Positions 15,391-23,359 of a DNA stretch of 46,910 bases are shown here, one piece after another. The DNA lies in NCBI RefSeq assembly GCF_019748365.1, contig NZ_JAIEPN010000035.1, positions 1 to 46,910 on the forward strand, in the 5' to 3' direction. Numbering within the stretch: position 1 is the stretch's first letter; the number at the start of each line of letters is the position of its first letter. A program made the translations under genes and the position numbers. This DNA comes from Novosphingobium sp. (lineage in GTDB: Bacteria > Pseudomonadota > Alphaproteobacteria > Sphingomonadales > Sphingomonadaceae). The notes below the pieces were generated by a model. The model did no database searches. It was not told the origin of the DNA and saw nothing but the letters and a program-made list of their open reading frames with translations.

Positions 15391-16857
15391 TCATTTTGCA
15401 GTGGCCAGCTTCTCGGCGCTCACCCAGCAGCCATGGATCTGCGGGCGCTGGCGGCGCGGTAGGATGACCTTGGCAACTGGGCCTGCCGCCAGATCGCCGG
15501 CGTTGAAGATCAGGCAGGCATGCTCCGACGAATCCGGCGAAAGCTCGAAATCGGCCACGGCCAGCAACCAGCCCTCATGCCCCGGCTCGCGCGATGGCAC
15601 ATGCACAGGTTCGTTGAAGCCTCCATTGGGAGGCAGCGTGAAGGCCTGCGGCGGCTTGCCGGTGAAATCGATCCGGAGCAGCGTATCGAAGAGGGCATTC
15701 CCTACGCCGCCGACCACCGGCGGGACCGCGCGCTGCGGATTGAAGGTCAGCATCCAGGCGTGATCATAGGCATAGCCCTGTTGCGCCGCCGGAATGACCG
15801 GGAAATCGCCCGGAGGCCCCGCTACTGTGGTCTGCACTTCAGCAGCGCCTTCCCACCGCACTGTCCAGCGCTCGACCCGATGACCCACTTCGCGGTCGTG
15901 CATGAAGATGCCCGAAGCCTCGCGGATGAAGTAGAAGAGGGCCGAGTTGCCGATGCACTGATCCATGTGAAGGTTGCCGTCAGCGTCCTCGAACGCGCCG
16001 AACATGTGGAACGAATAGACCCCCTTGGGGCCCTTGAACCACTTCATCTCGCTCACATCGCCATAGCGCGGCATCACGCCCAGCCAGCTGTGCTCCTCCT
16101 GGTCGTGAATCCAGTGATCGCCGCCCGCTTTGAGCCGCGCCAGATCGGTCTTGGTCGGGTAGACCGGGAACAGCGCGTAGTTCTCGGTCACGGTGAAATC
16201 GTGCATCATCGCGGCATAAGGCGCCTCGAACATCTGCTCGCGCACGAGATTGCCCGCCTTGTCGGCATAACCATACGAAACCGCCCGCGTGGCCAGCCCC
16301 TGCGCTTCATAACCGAAGAAGAACATTTCGCCCGTCTTCCCGTCGATCCGGGTATGGGCCGTGAAGGTCTGGGATTTCAACCTGCCGCCAAAATCGAACC
16401 GGCCCACCGTTGCCAGCGTTTCGGGATCGACCTGATAGGCGAGGCTGTCTTCCTTGGTCATCAGCAGGCGACCGCCATGGAACACCGGCGTGGTGTTCAC
16501 TGTCGCACGGTCATACCCCGCCACTTCGGGCTGGTCGGTATAGGGATTGCGGTACTTGCCGAACAGCGCCCGGCCCGCAGCCTTTTCCGCGAGGTGACGC
16601 GGTGTATCGACATAGCGGATCGCTGCGCTCACTTTGCCGCTGCGAAACCGGATCGCCGCGACCATGCCGTCGGGCGACAAGGCAATGGCCGGGTCCTCGA
16701 TGAACGGCGCAAATGTGGGGTTGGGCACCGCGCGGAAGAACGTGCCTTCCACCTCGGCGGGAATAGTGCCCTCGACGACGAGATCATCGAGGTCGTATTC
16801 TTCGGTCAGTGGTCGATTCAAGCCGGTGAAATGCGGCGTCTGCGGAAATGCGGACAT
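15391..16857 (-). CDS. Carotenoid-oxygenase family dioxygenase, stilbene-cleaving (LSD/NOV1-like) type
   Basis: The 488-residue protein is a seven-bladed propeller Fe(II) dioxygenase that would split a C=C bond into two aldehydes or ketones. The four iron-binding histidines are H168 (FTAHTRID), H219 (MMHDF), H284 (YSFHMF) and H475 (IHGCW). From memory, bacterial lignostilbene dioxygenases such as NOV1 use a Tyr near 101 and a Lys near 134 to hold the 4-hydroxyl of the stilbene. This protein has Tyr102 in GKYRNPYTD and Lys135 in MTKEDS at matching places. The Phe near 59 of NOV1 does not appear conserved. A stilbenoid is therefore more likely than a carotenoid. ATG 16857 has GGAGA at a good distance. 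There is no signal peptide, so it is cytoplasmic. Confidence 0.85.
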   Translation of the reverse strand: MSAFPQTPHFTGLNRPLTEEYDLDDLVVEGTIPAEVEGTFFRAVPNPTFAPFIEDPAIALSPDGMVAAIRFRSGKVSAAIRYVDTPRHLAEKAAGRALFGKYRNPYTDQPEVAGYDRATVNTTPVFHGGRLLMTKEDSLAYQVDPETLATVGRFDFGGRLKSQTFTAHTRIDGKTGEMFFFGYEAQGLATRAVSYGYADKAGNLVREQMFEAPYAAMMHDFTVTENYALFPVYPTKTDLARLKAGGDHWIHDQEEHSWLGVMPRYGDVSEMKWFKGPKGVYSFHMFGAFEDADGNLHMDQCIGNSALFYFIREASGIFMHDREVGHRVERWTVRWEGAAEVQTTVAGPPGDFPVIPAAQQGYAYDHAWMLTFNPQRAVPPVVGGVGNALFDTLLRIDFTGKPPQAFTLPPNGGFNEPVHVPSREPGHEGWLLAVADFELSPDSSEHACLIFNAGDLAAGPVAKVILPRRQRPQIHGCWVSAEKLATAK

Positions 16858-16913
16858 CGGTATCTCCAATTGTCTTTCCCTGCACGCGGGCAGGCGCTGG
16901 TTCAGGGATCGCT

Positions 16914-17768
16914 TCAGGCGGCGAAGGCAGTGGTGACAACCGTGCGCCATGATGCGGTGGGCCTGCCCAGCACTTGGCTCAGAGTGCGGCTGTCATCGAA
17001 CAGCGCGCCGCCTGCTACCGCTGCGCTGCTGTTGGCGATCATCGCTGCAACCGGCGGCGGCAGCCCCGCGCCTTGCAGCGCCCCGGCATGGGCAGCTTCG
17101 TCCAGCGGCATGTAGTGAACCGGCTTGCCTGCCGCTGCAGCCAGCGCAGCGGCAAACTCCGCCTCGGTGAAGGCTTCGTCGCCAGCCAGTTCCAGCACGC
17201 TGCCCGCTGCCGGCGGATTGCTCAGGAGCCGTGCGGCGGCTTCGGCATAATCATCGCGGGTTGCCGCCGAAATGCGGCCTTCGCCGCCGCTGCCGATCAT
17301 TGCGCCGTGCTGCAGCGCCGGGCCTGCGCCGGCGAGGTAGTTTTCGAGGTACCAGCCATTGCGAAGGATCGCATGGGGCAGACCCGATTGCGCAATCAGC
17401 GCTTCGGTTGCCCGGTGCTCGCCAGCAAGGCCGATCGTGCTGCCATCTGCGTGCAGCAGGCTGGTGTAGATCAGAAACCCGACGCCTGCCGTAGCCGCTG
17501 CGGAAATCACATTGCCGTGCTGCGCCACGCGCTGGCCGATCTCGCTCGAAGAAATCAGCAGCAGCCGTGTCACGCCCTGCAGCGCGGCGGAAAGCTGCGC
17601 AGGCTCGTCGTAGGCTGCCTGCCGGATGATAACCCCTGCAGGCAGCAAGCTCGCTGCCTTGGCGGGATCTCGCACAATCGCCACGATCTGTTCGGGCGGA
17701 ACGTTCTCGACTAGCCGAGCGATCACCTGCTGCCCCAACTGCCCCGTCGCACCTGTCACTGCAAACAT
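16914..17768 (-). CDS. NmrA-like NAD(P)H:quinone oxidoreductase (QorB/YtfG-like)
   Basis: The 284-residue protein is an atypical SDR of the NmrA/QorB group. It opens with MFAVTGATGQLGQQVI, the TGATGxxG cofactor turn at residues 5-12, followed by IVAIVRDP. SSSEIGQR and AEHRATE-like segments (GEHRATEALI) are family features. QorB-type enzymes reduce quinones with NADPH; NmrA-type relatives only sense redox state. I use ATG 17768, which has GGGAGAG about six bases upstream; ATG 17774 overlaps that site. It is the first gene of the minus-strand operon with the stilbene-type oxygenase and DoxX, divergent from a LysR regulator. Quinone reduction would fit the oxidation products of phenolic intermediates. 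Confidence 0.82.
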   Translation of the reverse strand: MFAVTGATGQLGQQVIARLVENVPPEQIVAIVRDPAKAASLLPAGVIIRQAAYDEPAQLSAALQGVTRLLLISSSEIGQRVAQHGNVISAAATAGVGFLIYTSLLHADGSTIGLAGEHRATEALIAQSGLPHAILRNGWYLENYLAGAGPALQHGAMIGSGGEGRISAATRDDYAEAAARLLSNPPAAGSVLELAGDEAFTEAEFAAALAAAAGKPVHYMPLDEAAHAGALQGAGLPPPVAAMIANSSAAVAGGALFDDSRTLSQVLGRPTASWRTVVTTAFAA

Positions 17769-17846
17769 CGACATCTCTCCCGATTGACCGCAGCAACCCG
17801 GACTGCGCTCTTCAGGTTGACATAGAGCCGCTTGGACATGACAAGA

Positions 17847-17867
17847 ATTGATATAATTTCGATCAAT
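17847..17867. promoter_or_regulatory. LysR-type operator in the divergent promoter
   Basis: ATTGAT (17847-17852) and ATCAAT (17862-17867) form a perfect inverted repeat with 9-nt spacing, the T-N11-A style of LysR binding sites. It lies in an unusually A/T-rich patch between qorB and lysR. On the minus strand TTGATC and TGTCAT are 17 bp apart and could be the qorB promoter, so the regulator would bind across the -35 box. Confidence 0.55.
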
Positions 17868-17877
17868 AATATCGATT

Positions 17878-18831
17878 ATGGAGATGGTTTTGCTGACCCA
17901 ACTTACGCTCGATCAGCTGCGCATTCTCGCCAGCATTGTCGATGAAGGGTCCTTTTCGGCAGCCGGCCGCCGGCTTGGCCGGGTGCAATCCGCCATCAGC
18001 CACGCGGTCCGCAATCTCGAGGAGGCAAACGGCGTTACCCTGTTTGACCGTTCCAGTCGCCGTCCTGAACTGACCGCAGAGGGCCGCGTGCTGGTCGAGC
18101 AGGCACGGCGCGTGCTTGCCCAGGTCGATACCTATGAACGCATGGCTGGCGCGATGGCGGCCGGGCTCGAGCCGCAGCTGACCATCGCCATCGATCCCTT
18201 CGTGCCCACGCCTGCGGTGATCGATCTCCTGGCCGGATTGAGGCAAGCCTTCCCGGATATTGCGGTCACGCTCTACACCGAGGGGATCGGCGCTGCGGAA
18301 CGGCGCATCGTGTCAGGTTCAGCCATCATCGGCATCTGTGCCCTGAACCCTTTCGCGCCAGTAACGGTACAAGCGTTCCGGATTGGCTCTATCGACATGG
18401 TGCCGGTCGCGGCGAAAGGGCATCCCTTAGCCGGCAAAGCGGCGCCGCTCGAGCCGGAGGATCTCGCCGAGCATGTGCAACTCGTCCTGACCGATCCGCT
18501 GGAATCGACCGGTCCGAACTTCAACGTGGTAAGCCCCACTGTATGGCGCTTCGTCGATATCGGACGGCGTCTCGACTTTCTGCTGGGCGGGTTCGGATGG
18601 GGCTTCATGCCTCACTATCTGGTCCGCGAACACATCGCCGCGGGACGTCTGTTCAAGCTTGCCTTGAGCGATGCGAACGTCCTGCTCGGCGCCATCGATG
18701 TGTCCGTCATCCATGATCGCAGCCGCACCCCGGGGCGCGCCGCGCAGTGGCTTCTGACGAAAATGAGGGAACCGGACTGGCATGAGACATTCGCCTACAG
18801 CCTACCCAAAAGCGCCGATGCGAAACTCTGA
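17878..18831 (+). CDS. LysR-family transcriptional regulator
   Basis: The 317-residue regulator has an N-terminal winged helix (LTLDQLRILASIVDEGSFSA followed by AGRRLGRVQSAISHAVRNLE) and a periplasmic-binding-like effector domain from about residue 95. SRRPELTAEGRVLVEQAR is the usual linker. It is divergent from the qorB/stilbene oxygenase/doxX operon, the usual arrangement for a LysR activator and its target, with a T-N11-A palindrome between them. The start is uncertain: ATG 17878 and ATG 17884 lack a proper ribosome site, while TTG 17890 has GGAG six bases upstream, which would remove four residues. It is the last intact gene of the accessory half. Confidence 0.87.
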   Translation: MEMVLLTQLTLDQLRILASIVDEGSFSAAGRRLGRVQSAISHAVRNLEEANGVTLFDRSSRRPELTAEGRVLVEQARRVLAQVDTYERMAGAMAAGLEPQLTIAIDPFVPTPAVIDLLAGLRQAFPDIAVTLYTEGIGAAERRIVSGSAIIGICALNPFAPVTVQAFRIGSIDMVPVAAKGHPLAGKAAPLEPEDLAEHVQLVLTDPLESTGPNFNVVSPTVWRFVDIGRRLDFLLGGFGWGFMPHYLVREHIAAGRLFKLALSDANVLLGAIDVSVIHDRSRTPGRAAQWLLTKMREPDWHETFAYSLPKSADAKL

Positions 18832-18851
18832 CATTCAGTTCATCAGAACAC

Positions 18852-18977
18852 CTAGCCGGGACCAAACCAAGCAAGCCTCTGTTTCTCCAGACCATTCGCA
18901 CATACCCAATCGAGCACCGCAACAACCCTCTGGCGAACACGCCTCGCGGTCGCGGGCGTTGCTAAGGCAGACCCTTC
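18852..18977 (-). pseudogene. Remnant of a P4-type tyrosine integrase (core-binding part)
   Basis: The minus strand encodes about 41 residues. These include ATARRVRQRVVAVLDWVCAN followed by GLEKQ, then a TAG. The pattern ETARRVRQRIxxVLDWAxxxG is characteristic, from memory, of the SAM-like core-binding domain of P4-family integrases. The catalytic domain and most of the N-terminus are absent, and upstream codons show no further similarity I can recognise. It lies about 200 bp from the 3' end of tRNA-Ser, in the same orientation as the tRNA, which is where integrases of tRNA-targeted islands sit. The rest of the 343-bp gap (18832-19174) shows nothing else I can name. Confidence 0.55.
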
Positions 18978-19174
18978 CCGTAGAAGGTCCGACCAAGTCA
19001 CATCAAGTTTGTGCACGTGATTGCATTGAACGCTCCCACGGAGCTTGGCTTTCCAGACCCACACACAGGCGAGTCCGGATGGAACACATGAGGAGTTATG
19101 CAGAGGAGCAAGATGCGAGAAAGCTGGATTTCTGAGGCCGTCTGGACATTCTCGGTTCTGTACGGAAGCATTAT

Positions 19175-19264
19175 TGGCGGACAGGGTGGGATTCGAACCC
19201 ACGGTGAGCTTCCACCCACGGCGGTTTTCAAGACCGCTGCCTTAAACCACTCGGCCACCTGTCC
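19175..19264 (-). tRNA. tRNA-Ser (UGA), CCA encoded
   Basis: The minus strand folds as a class II tRNA. The acceptor arms are GGACAGG (19264-19258) and CCTGTCC (19185-19179), followed by G and an encoded CCA (19177-19175). The anticodon TGA is at 19230-19228 in the loop CTTGAAA. A long variable arm (GTGGGTGGAAGCTCAC region) and the T-loop GTTCGAATC are present. It reads UCN serine codons. With the integrase relic downstream it is a probable attachment site. Confidence 0.95.
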
Positions 19265-19410
19265 GCAGCGCCAGCGCGCGTGAGAGCCGATAGCGGGCCA
19301 ATGATGGCTCGCAAAGTGGTTTTGCGCGCGTAGTGCTCGCGGTGCTTCCCACGCGTTTCATCGATTGAGGGATTCCCAGCGCCGCCGCGCTGTGCGACTG
19401 TCGCGCTGCG

Positions 19411-20469
19411 ATGAAGGTTCCCCACTGTTTCCGTGCGCCCAAGACGCTTGGCCTCATCCGGGCAGCGCTTGCTGCGCTGGTGCTCTCGCTTCTGGCCGGG
19501 CCTGCCGGAGCGCAGGGCGATGAAGCGGCGGCAGGCTTTCAGGGCTACCTCCAGTACCTCGCCGCCAAGGCGCGGGCCGAGGGTGTGCGCGAGGAGACGA
19601 TCGCCTCGGTGATGGCCGGCCTTACCGAGAACCCCAGGGTTATCGCGCTGGACCGTGCGCAGCCCGGCACATCCTCCTCGATCCCGGCCTTTGCCGGGTA
19701 TCGCCGCGCACATGTCGATGCCGCGCGGATATCCGGAGGGCGGCGCCAGTATCTCGCCTCGGCCGAGACTCTCGCGGGGATCGAGCAGCGCTATGGCGTC
19801 CCGGCCAAGATCGTGCTGGCGATCTGGGGGCATGAAACCAACTACGGCTCCTACACCGGCGATTTCGATCTGGCGCGCTCGCTGGCGACGCTCGCCTATG
19901 AAGGACGGCGGCGGGCGCTGTTCGCCGAGGAATTCATCGCGCTACTCAAGATGGTCGATCGCGGGGTGCCTCGCGCCAAGCTGGTCGGCAGCTGGGCCGG
20001 TGCTTTCGGCAACCCGCAGTTCCTGCCATCGGTCTATCTGCGCGTCGCCCGTGACGGCGATGGTGACGGGTTTGCCGATATCTGGGCGAGCAAACCCGAT
20101 ACGCTGGCCTCGATCGCCAACTACTTCCGTGACGCCGGATGGCGGACAGGGGAGCCGTGGGGCGTGGCGGCGGACGTGACCTTGCCGCTCGATCGCCCGG
20201 CGCTCGGCACGGCACTGGCCAGCCCGCGCTGCCCGCAGGTCTTTGCGCGGCATTCGCGGTGGAAGACTGTGGGCGAATGGAAGGCGCTTGGCGTCATGCC
20301 GCGAGCCCCCACTCTGGCGGATGATACGCTCGCGAGCCTGCTGGAACCTGATGGTCCCGGCCAGACAGCCTATCTGCTAACCGGAAATTATAGGGTCATC
20401 CTCGATTACAACTGCTCGAATCTCTACGCCCTCTCGGTGGGACTTCTGGCTGATGAAATTGCCCGTTAA
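19411..20469 (+). CDS. mltB: Lytic murein transglycosylase, MltB family
   Basis: The 352-residue periplasmic enzyme cuts the glycan strands of peptidoglycan. A signal peptide (hydrophobic LIRAALAALVLSLLAGPAGA, about 14-33) ends at AGA-Q with no lipobox Cys, so it is likely soluble. The catalytic Glu is in IWGHETNYGSY (near 148), and GSWAGAFGNPQFLPS and DGDGDGFADIWASKPDTLAS are hallmark blocks of the SLT/MltB domain. The C-terminal peptidoglycan-binding repeat of some relatives is absent. The gene starts the long plus-strand operon right of the tRNA and overlaps the rlpA-like start by 17 bases, so the two are probably made together. Confidence 0.92.
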   Translation: MKVPHCFRAPKTLGLIRAALAALVLSLLAGPAGAQGDEAAAGFQGYLQYLAAKARAEGVREETIASVMAGLTENPRVIALDRAQPGTSSSIPAFAGYRRAHVDAARISGGRRQYLASAETLAGIEQRYGVPAKIVLAIWGHETNYGSYTGDFDLARSLATLAYEGRRRALFAEEFIALLKMVDRGVPRAKLVGSWAGAFGNPQFLPSVYLRVARDGDGDGFADIWASKPDTLASIANYFRDAGWRTGEPWGVAADVTLPLDRPALGTALASPRCPQVFARHSRWKTVGEWKALGVMPRAPTLADDTLASLLEPDGPGQTAYLLTGNYRVILDYNCSNLYALSVGLLADEIAR

Positions 20470-21490
20470 CAGGAACAGTGGCGTGCTTGCGCTGGCCATG
20501 GTGCTCGCGCTGGGCGCAGGCTTTACCAGCAGCGCTGCGGCGCGTGAGCGCAAAGCGGCGGCGCCCGATGTCATGGGGCCGGCGGGCGACTATCCGGTAA
20601 CGCTCGGCGATCCCTTCGTAATCGATGGCGTGACCTACACGCCGTCGGATGCGTTGAATTATGATGCCGTGGGCAAGGCTGTGCCGATGGGGGCAGACGA
20701 AGCTGCAGCGGCGCGGATCAATGGCGCGCACCGGACGCTGCCGGTCCCCAGCTATGTTGAAGTAACCTCGCTGGCGAGCGGGCGGACGATCCTCGTGCGG
20801 ATCGACCGCCGCGGACCGATGAGCGGCGATGGCCTGCTGGCGCTGTCACCAATGGCATGGGCGCAGCTGGGCCTGCCCGGCGATGCCTCGGCGCCGGTGC
20901 GGGTGCGGCGGGTCAATCCGCCCGAGCCCGAGCGGGCGCTTCTGCGCTCAGGACAGGCGGTACCGCCCCGCATGGATACCCCGCAGGGCCTGCTCGCCGC
21001 GCTGCGGCGCAAGCTGGGCCTCGAGCCGCCGGTGGGCGAACTGCCGGTGACGATCCACCCCGCGCAAGTAGCCGGGTCTGGCACGCCAAACCCGGCGGCG
21101 CCGACCAAGCCTGTGGCGCCGAGCAAGCCTGCGGCGCCGGTCAAGCCCGTGGTCCAAGCCCCCGCAACCCCGGAAAAGCCTGCCCCGAAGCCGGTGCCCA
21201 AGCCTGCTTCCAAGCCAGAGGCAGTTGTTGCTGCTCCCAAGCCGGCCGCGCCGGTAGAGGCGCCGAAGCGCCCGGCTGTGGCCGCGGGCAGGTTCTTCGT
21301 GCAGATCGGCGCGTTCTCGCAGCGCGCCAATGCCGAGGCCGCCGCACGCAAGGCGGGCGGATCGCTGGTGCAAGCCGGATCGCTCTGGCGCGTGCGCAGC
21401 GGGCCGTTTTCCGCCGTGGATGAGGCGGAGCGCGGACTGGCGAAGGCGCGCGCTGCGGGCTATGCGGGTGCCCGGATCGTGCGCGACTAG
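20453..21490 (+). CDS. rlpA: RlpA-like septal-ring protein with SPOR domain
   Basis: The 345-residue exported protein has three parts. A signal peptide covers residues 1-29 (no lipobox Cys). A double-psi barrel (about 50-145) carries AHRTLPVPSYVEVTSLASG and ILVRIDRRGPM, the RlpA signature. A long Pro/Ala/Lys linker (about 205-275, repeated PKPA/KPVAP units) leads to a C-terminal SPOR domain (from about 280, RFFVQIGAFSQRANAEAAAR). SPOR domains bind denuded glycan at the division site, and RlpA proteins act there as lytic transglycosylases. The N-terminal YYG motif of RlpA is degenerate here, so activity is uncertain. Overlap with mltB supports a joint role in cell separation. Confidence 0.85.
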   Translation: MKLPVNRNSGVLALAMVLALGAGFTSSAAARERKAAAPDVMGPAGDYPVTLGDPFVIDGVTYTPSDALNYDAVGKAVPMGADEAAAARINGAHRTLPVPSYVEVTSLASGRTILVRIDRRGPMSGDGLLALSPMAWAQLGLPGDASAPVRVRRVNPPEPERALLRSGQAVPPRMDTPQGLLAALRRKLGLEPPVGELPVTIHPAQVAGSGTPNPAAPTKPVAPSKPAAPVKPVVQAPATPEKPAPKPVPKPASKPEAVVAAPKPAAPVEAPKRPAVAAGRFFVQIGAFSQRANAEAAARKAGGSLVQAGSLWRVRSGPFSAVDEAERGLAKARAAGYAGARIVRD

Positions 21491-21530
21491 TCCCGTCCGC
21501 TGCGGTCCTGCAGAAGCTGAGGACCCGCAC

Positions 21531-22709
21531 TTGCAATCGAGGACCCTGACCGCAGTTCTGATCGCCGCGCTCGCTGCCTTGCCGGTGCGCGCAGCGGCCC
21601 CGGTGGTGGAACCGGCACCGCAGGCTGCGCTCGCCATGCCTCAGATTTCCGCGCCGATTGCCCTGCTGATCGACGTCAATGGCGGGCGCGTGCTGTTCGA
21701 GCGCCAGTCGCACCGACGCTTCGTGCCAGCTTCGCTCACCAAGATCATGACCAGCTATGTCGCCTTCGAGCTGATCAAGGCGGGCAAGCTTAAGCTCGAT
21801 CAGCGCTTCACGATGAGCCACGAGGCCTTCAGGCAGTGGCACCGGGTGGGTAGCACGATGTTCCTCGCCGATGGCAGTGAAACCTCGGTTGCCGAACTGC
21901 TGGAGGGCATTGTCACGGTTTCGGCCAATGACGGCTGCGTGGTTCTCGCGGAAGGTGCGGCCGGCAGTGTCGGCGCGTGGACCGAGATGATGAATGCCGA
22001 GGCCAGGAAGCTGGGGCTGAAGGACACGCACTACAACACCGCCAATGGCTGGATGGACGAGGGAGAGACCTATGTCTCCGCAGCCGATCTGGCGAAGCTG
22101 AGCACGGCGCTGATCACGCGCCACCCCGATCTCTACGCCCGGTTCTATGGGCACGAGCGGATGTCGTTCCGCGGGATCGAGCAACCCAACCATAACCCGC
22201 TTTACGGCCATGTCGAAGGCGCGGACGGGGTCAAGACGGGCTTTACCAACGAGGCGGGTTATGGCCTCGTCGGCTCGGCGATCCGGAATGGGCGGCGGCT
22301 GATGATGGTCGTCGGCGGCTACGACAACGGCAAGGTGCGCGCGAGGGAATCGCGCGATTTCATCGAATGGGGCTTTGCCGCGTTCGAGGAGCATCCGCTC
22401 TTCGCGCAAGGGGCCAGGATCGGCATGGCGAAAGTGCAGGGCGGCGAGGCTCGCAGTGTCGGCCTGATGGCGCCGCACCCGCTCGCGCTGACATTGCCGC
22501 GCGGGGCACAGGCCCGGTATGCGCTCAGCTTGCGCTACAAGGGGCCGCTGCGAGCGCCGATCGCGAAAGGCGACGAAGTCGCCAGCCTCGTCGTGCGGGT
22601 ACCGGGCGATGGGGAGACCCGGTTGCCGCTGGTGGCGGCGGAGGCGGTGCCCGAAGCCGGTGCACTGGCGCGGCTGCGTAATGGCCTGCTGGCGATGCTG
22701 GGGCAATGA
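21531..22709 (+). CDS. dacC: D-alanyl-D-alanine carboxypeptidase (PBP5/6 type)
   Basis: The 392-residue exported enzyme removes the terminal D-Ala from peptidoglycan stem peptides. The signal peptide is TLTAVLIAALAALPVRAAA. The three active-site motifs are S-L-T-K (PASLTKIM), S-A-N (VSANDGC) and K-T-G (GVKTGFT), in order. The C-terminal domain (about 290-392) is the beta-rich PBP5 tail, with an amphipathic end suited to membrane attachment. The start appears to be TTG 21531, with GAGGA eight bases upstream; no ATG in this frame would keep the signal peptide without extending into rlpA. It overlaps tmk by four bases (ATGA). Confidence 0.9.
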   Translation: MQSRTLTAVLIAALAALPVRAAAPVVEPAPQAALAMPQISAPIALLIDVNGGRVLFERQSHRRFVPASLTKIMTSYVAFELIKAGKLKLDQRFTMSHEAFRQWHRVGSTMFLADGSETSVAELLEGIVTVSANDGCVVLAEGAAGSVGAWTEMMNAEARKLGLKDTHYNTANGWMDEGETYVSAADLAKLSTALITRHPDLYARFYGHERMSFRGIEQPNHNPLYGHVEGADGVKTGFTNEAGYGLVGSAIRNGRRLMMVVGGYDNGKVRARESRDFIEWGFAAFEEHPLFAQGARIGMAKVQGGEARSVGLMAPHPLALTLPRGAQARYALSLRYKGPLRAPIAKGDEVASLVVRVPGDGETRLPLVAAEAVPEAGALARLRNGLLAMLGQ

Positions 22710-23359
22710 GCGGCCATATGCCGGGAAAGTTCGTCGTCTTCGAAGGCGGGGAGGGGGTCGGCAAGTCGACCCAGAGCCGGCTGCTCGCCGAAGCCATGCG
22801 CGCGCGCGGGCTTGAAGTCGTCACCACACGCGAGCCGGGCGGAACCCCGGGTGCCGAGGCGATCCGCGCGATGCTGCTCGACAAGGACGGGCTGGCCAAG
22901 GATGGCCTTGGCTGGGGCGCGCGCGCCGAAGCGCTGCTCTTCGCGGCCGCCCGTGCAGACCATGTCGAAAGGCTGATCCGCCCGGCTCTGGCGCGCGGTG
23001 CCTGGGTGGTGTGCGACCGGTACCTCGACAGCAGCCGCGCCTATCAGGGCGGCGGCAGCGGGCTGGAAGACGCGGACATTCTGACGCTGCACCGGATCGG
23101 CAGCGCAGGGCTCCTGCCCGACTGCACGGTGCTGCTGACGCTCGATCCTGCTGAAGCGGCGAGGCGCGTGGAAAAGCGCGATGCCGGTGCGCTCGATCGG
23201 ATCGGCGGGCGGGCCGCGGACTATCATGCACGGGTCGCCGCCGCTTTCCGGCGCTTTGCCGAGGCGGAGCCCGAGCGGTTTGCGGTGATCGCGGCGAATG
23301 GCGCGCCAGAGGCCGTGCATGTGCGTGTGCTGGCGGCGGTGGACAGCCTGTGCGCCTGA
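22706..23359 (+). CDS. tmk: Thymidylate kinase
   Basis: The 217-residue enzyme phosphorylates dTMP to dTDP for DNA synthesis. The P-loop GGEGVGKST is at residues 14-22, followed by TTREPGGTP and the DRYLDSSRAYQGGG motif, all diagnostic of Tmk. The LID region contains RAADYHARV. The ATGA overlap with dacC and the 10-bp overlap with holB place it in one translationally coupled run. The tmk-holB pair is conserved in many bacteria. Confidence 0.95.
   Translation: MSGHMPGKFVVFEGGEGVGKSTQSRLLAEAMRARGLEVVTTREPGGTPGAEAIRAMLLDKDGLAKDGLGWGARAEALLFAAARADHVERLIRPALARGAWVVCDRYLDSSRAYQGGGSGLEDADILTLHRIGSAGLLPDCTVLLTLDPAEAARRVEKRDAGALDRIGGRAADYHARVAAAFRRFAEAEPERFAVIAANGAPEAVHVRVLAAVDSLCA

Noticed and set aside
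15391..16857. Carotenoid (beta-carotene) cleavage role
   Set aside because: No crt genes are nearby, and the Tyr/Lys pair points to a phenolic stilbene substrate.
15520..17115. Plus-strand open frame of 531 codons across the stilbene-type oxygenase and qorB
   Set aside because: It spans two clear minus-strand genes and their gap, and its His/Arg-rich translation matches no fold.
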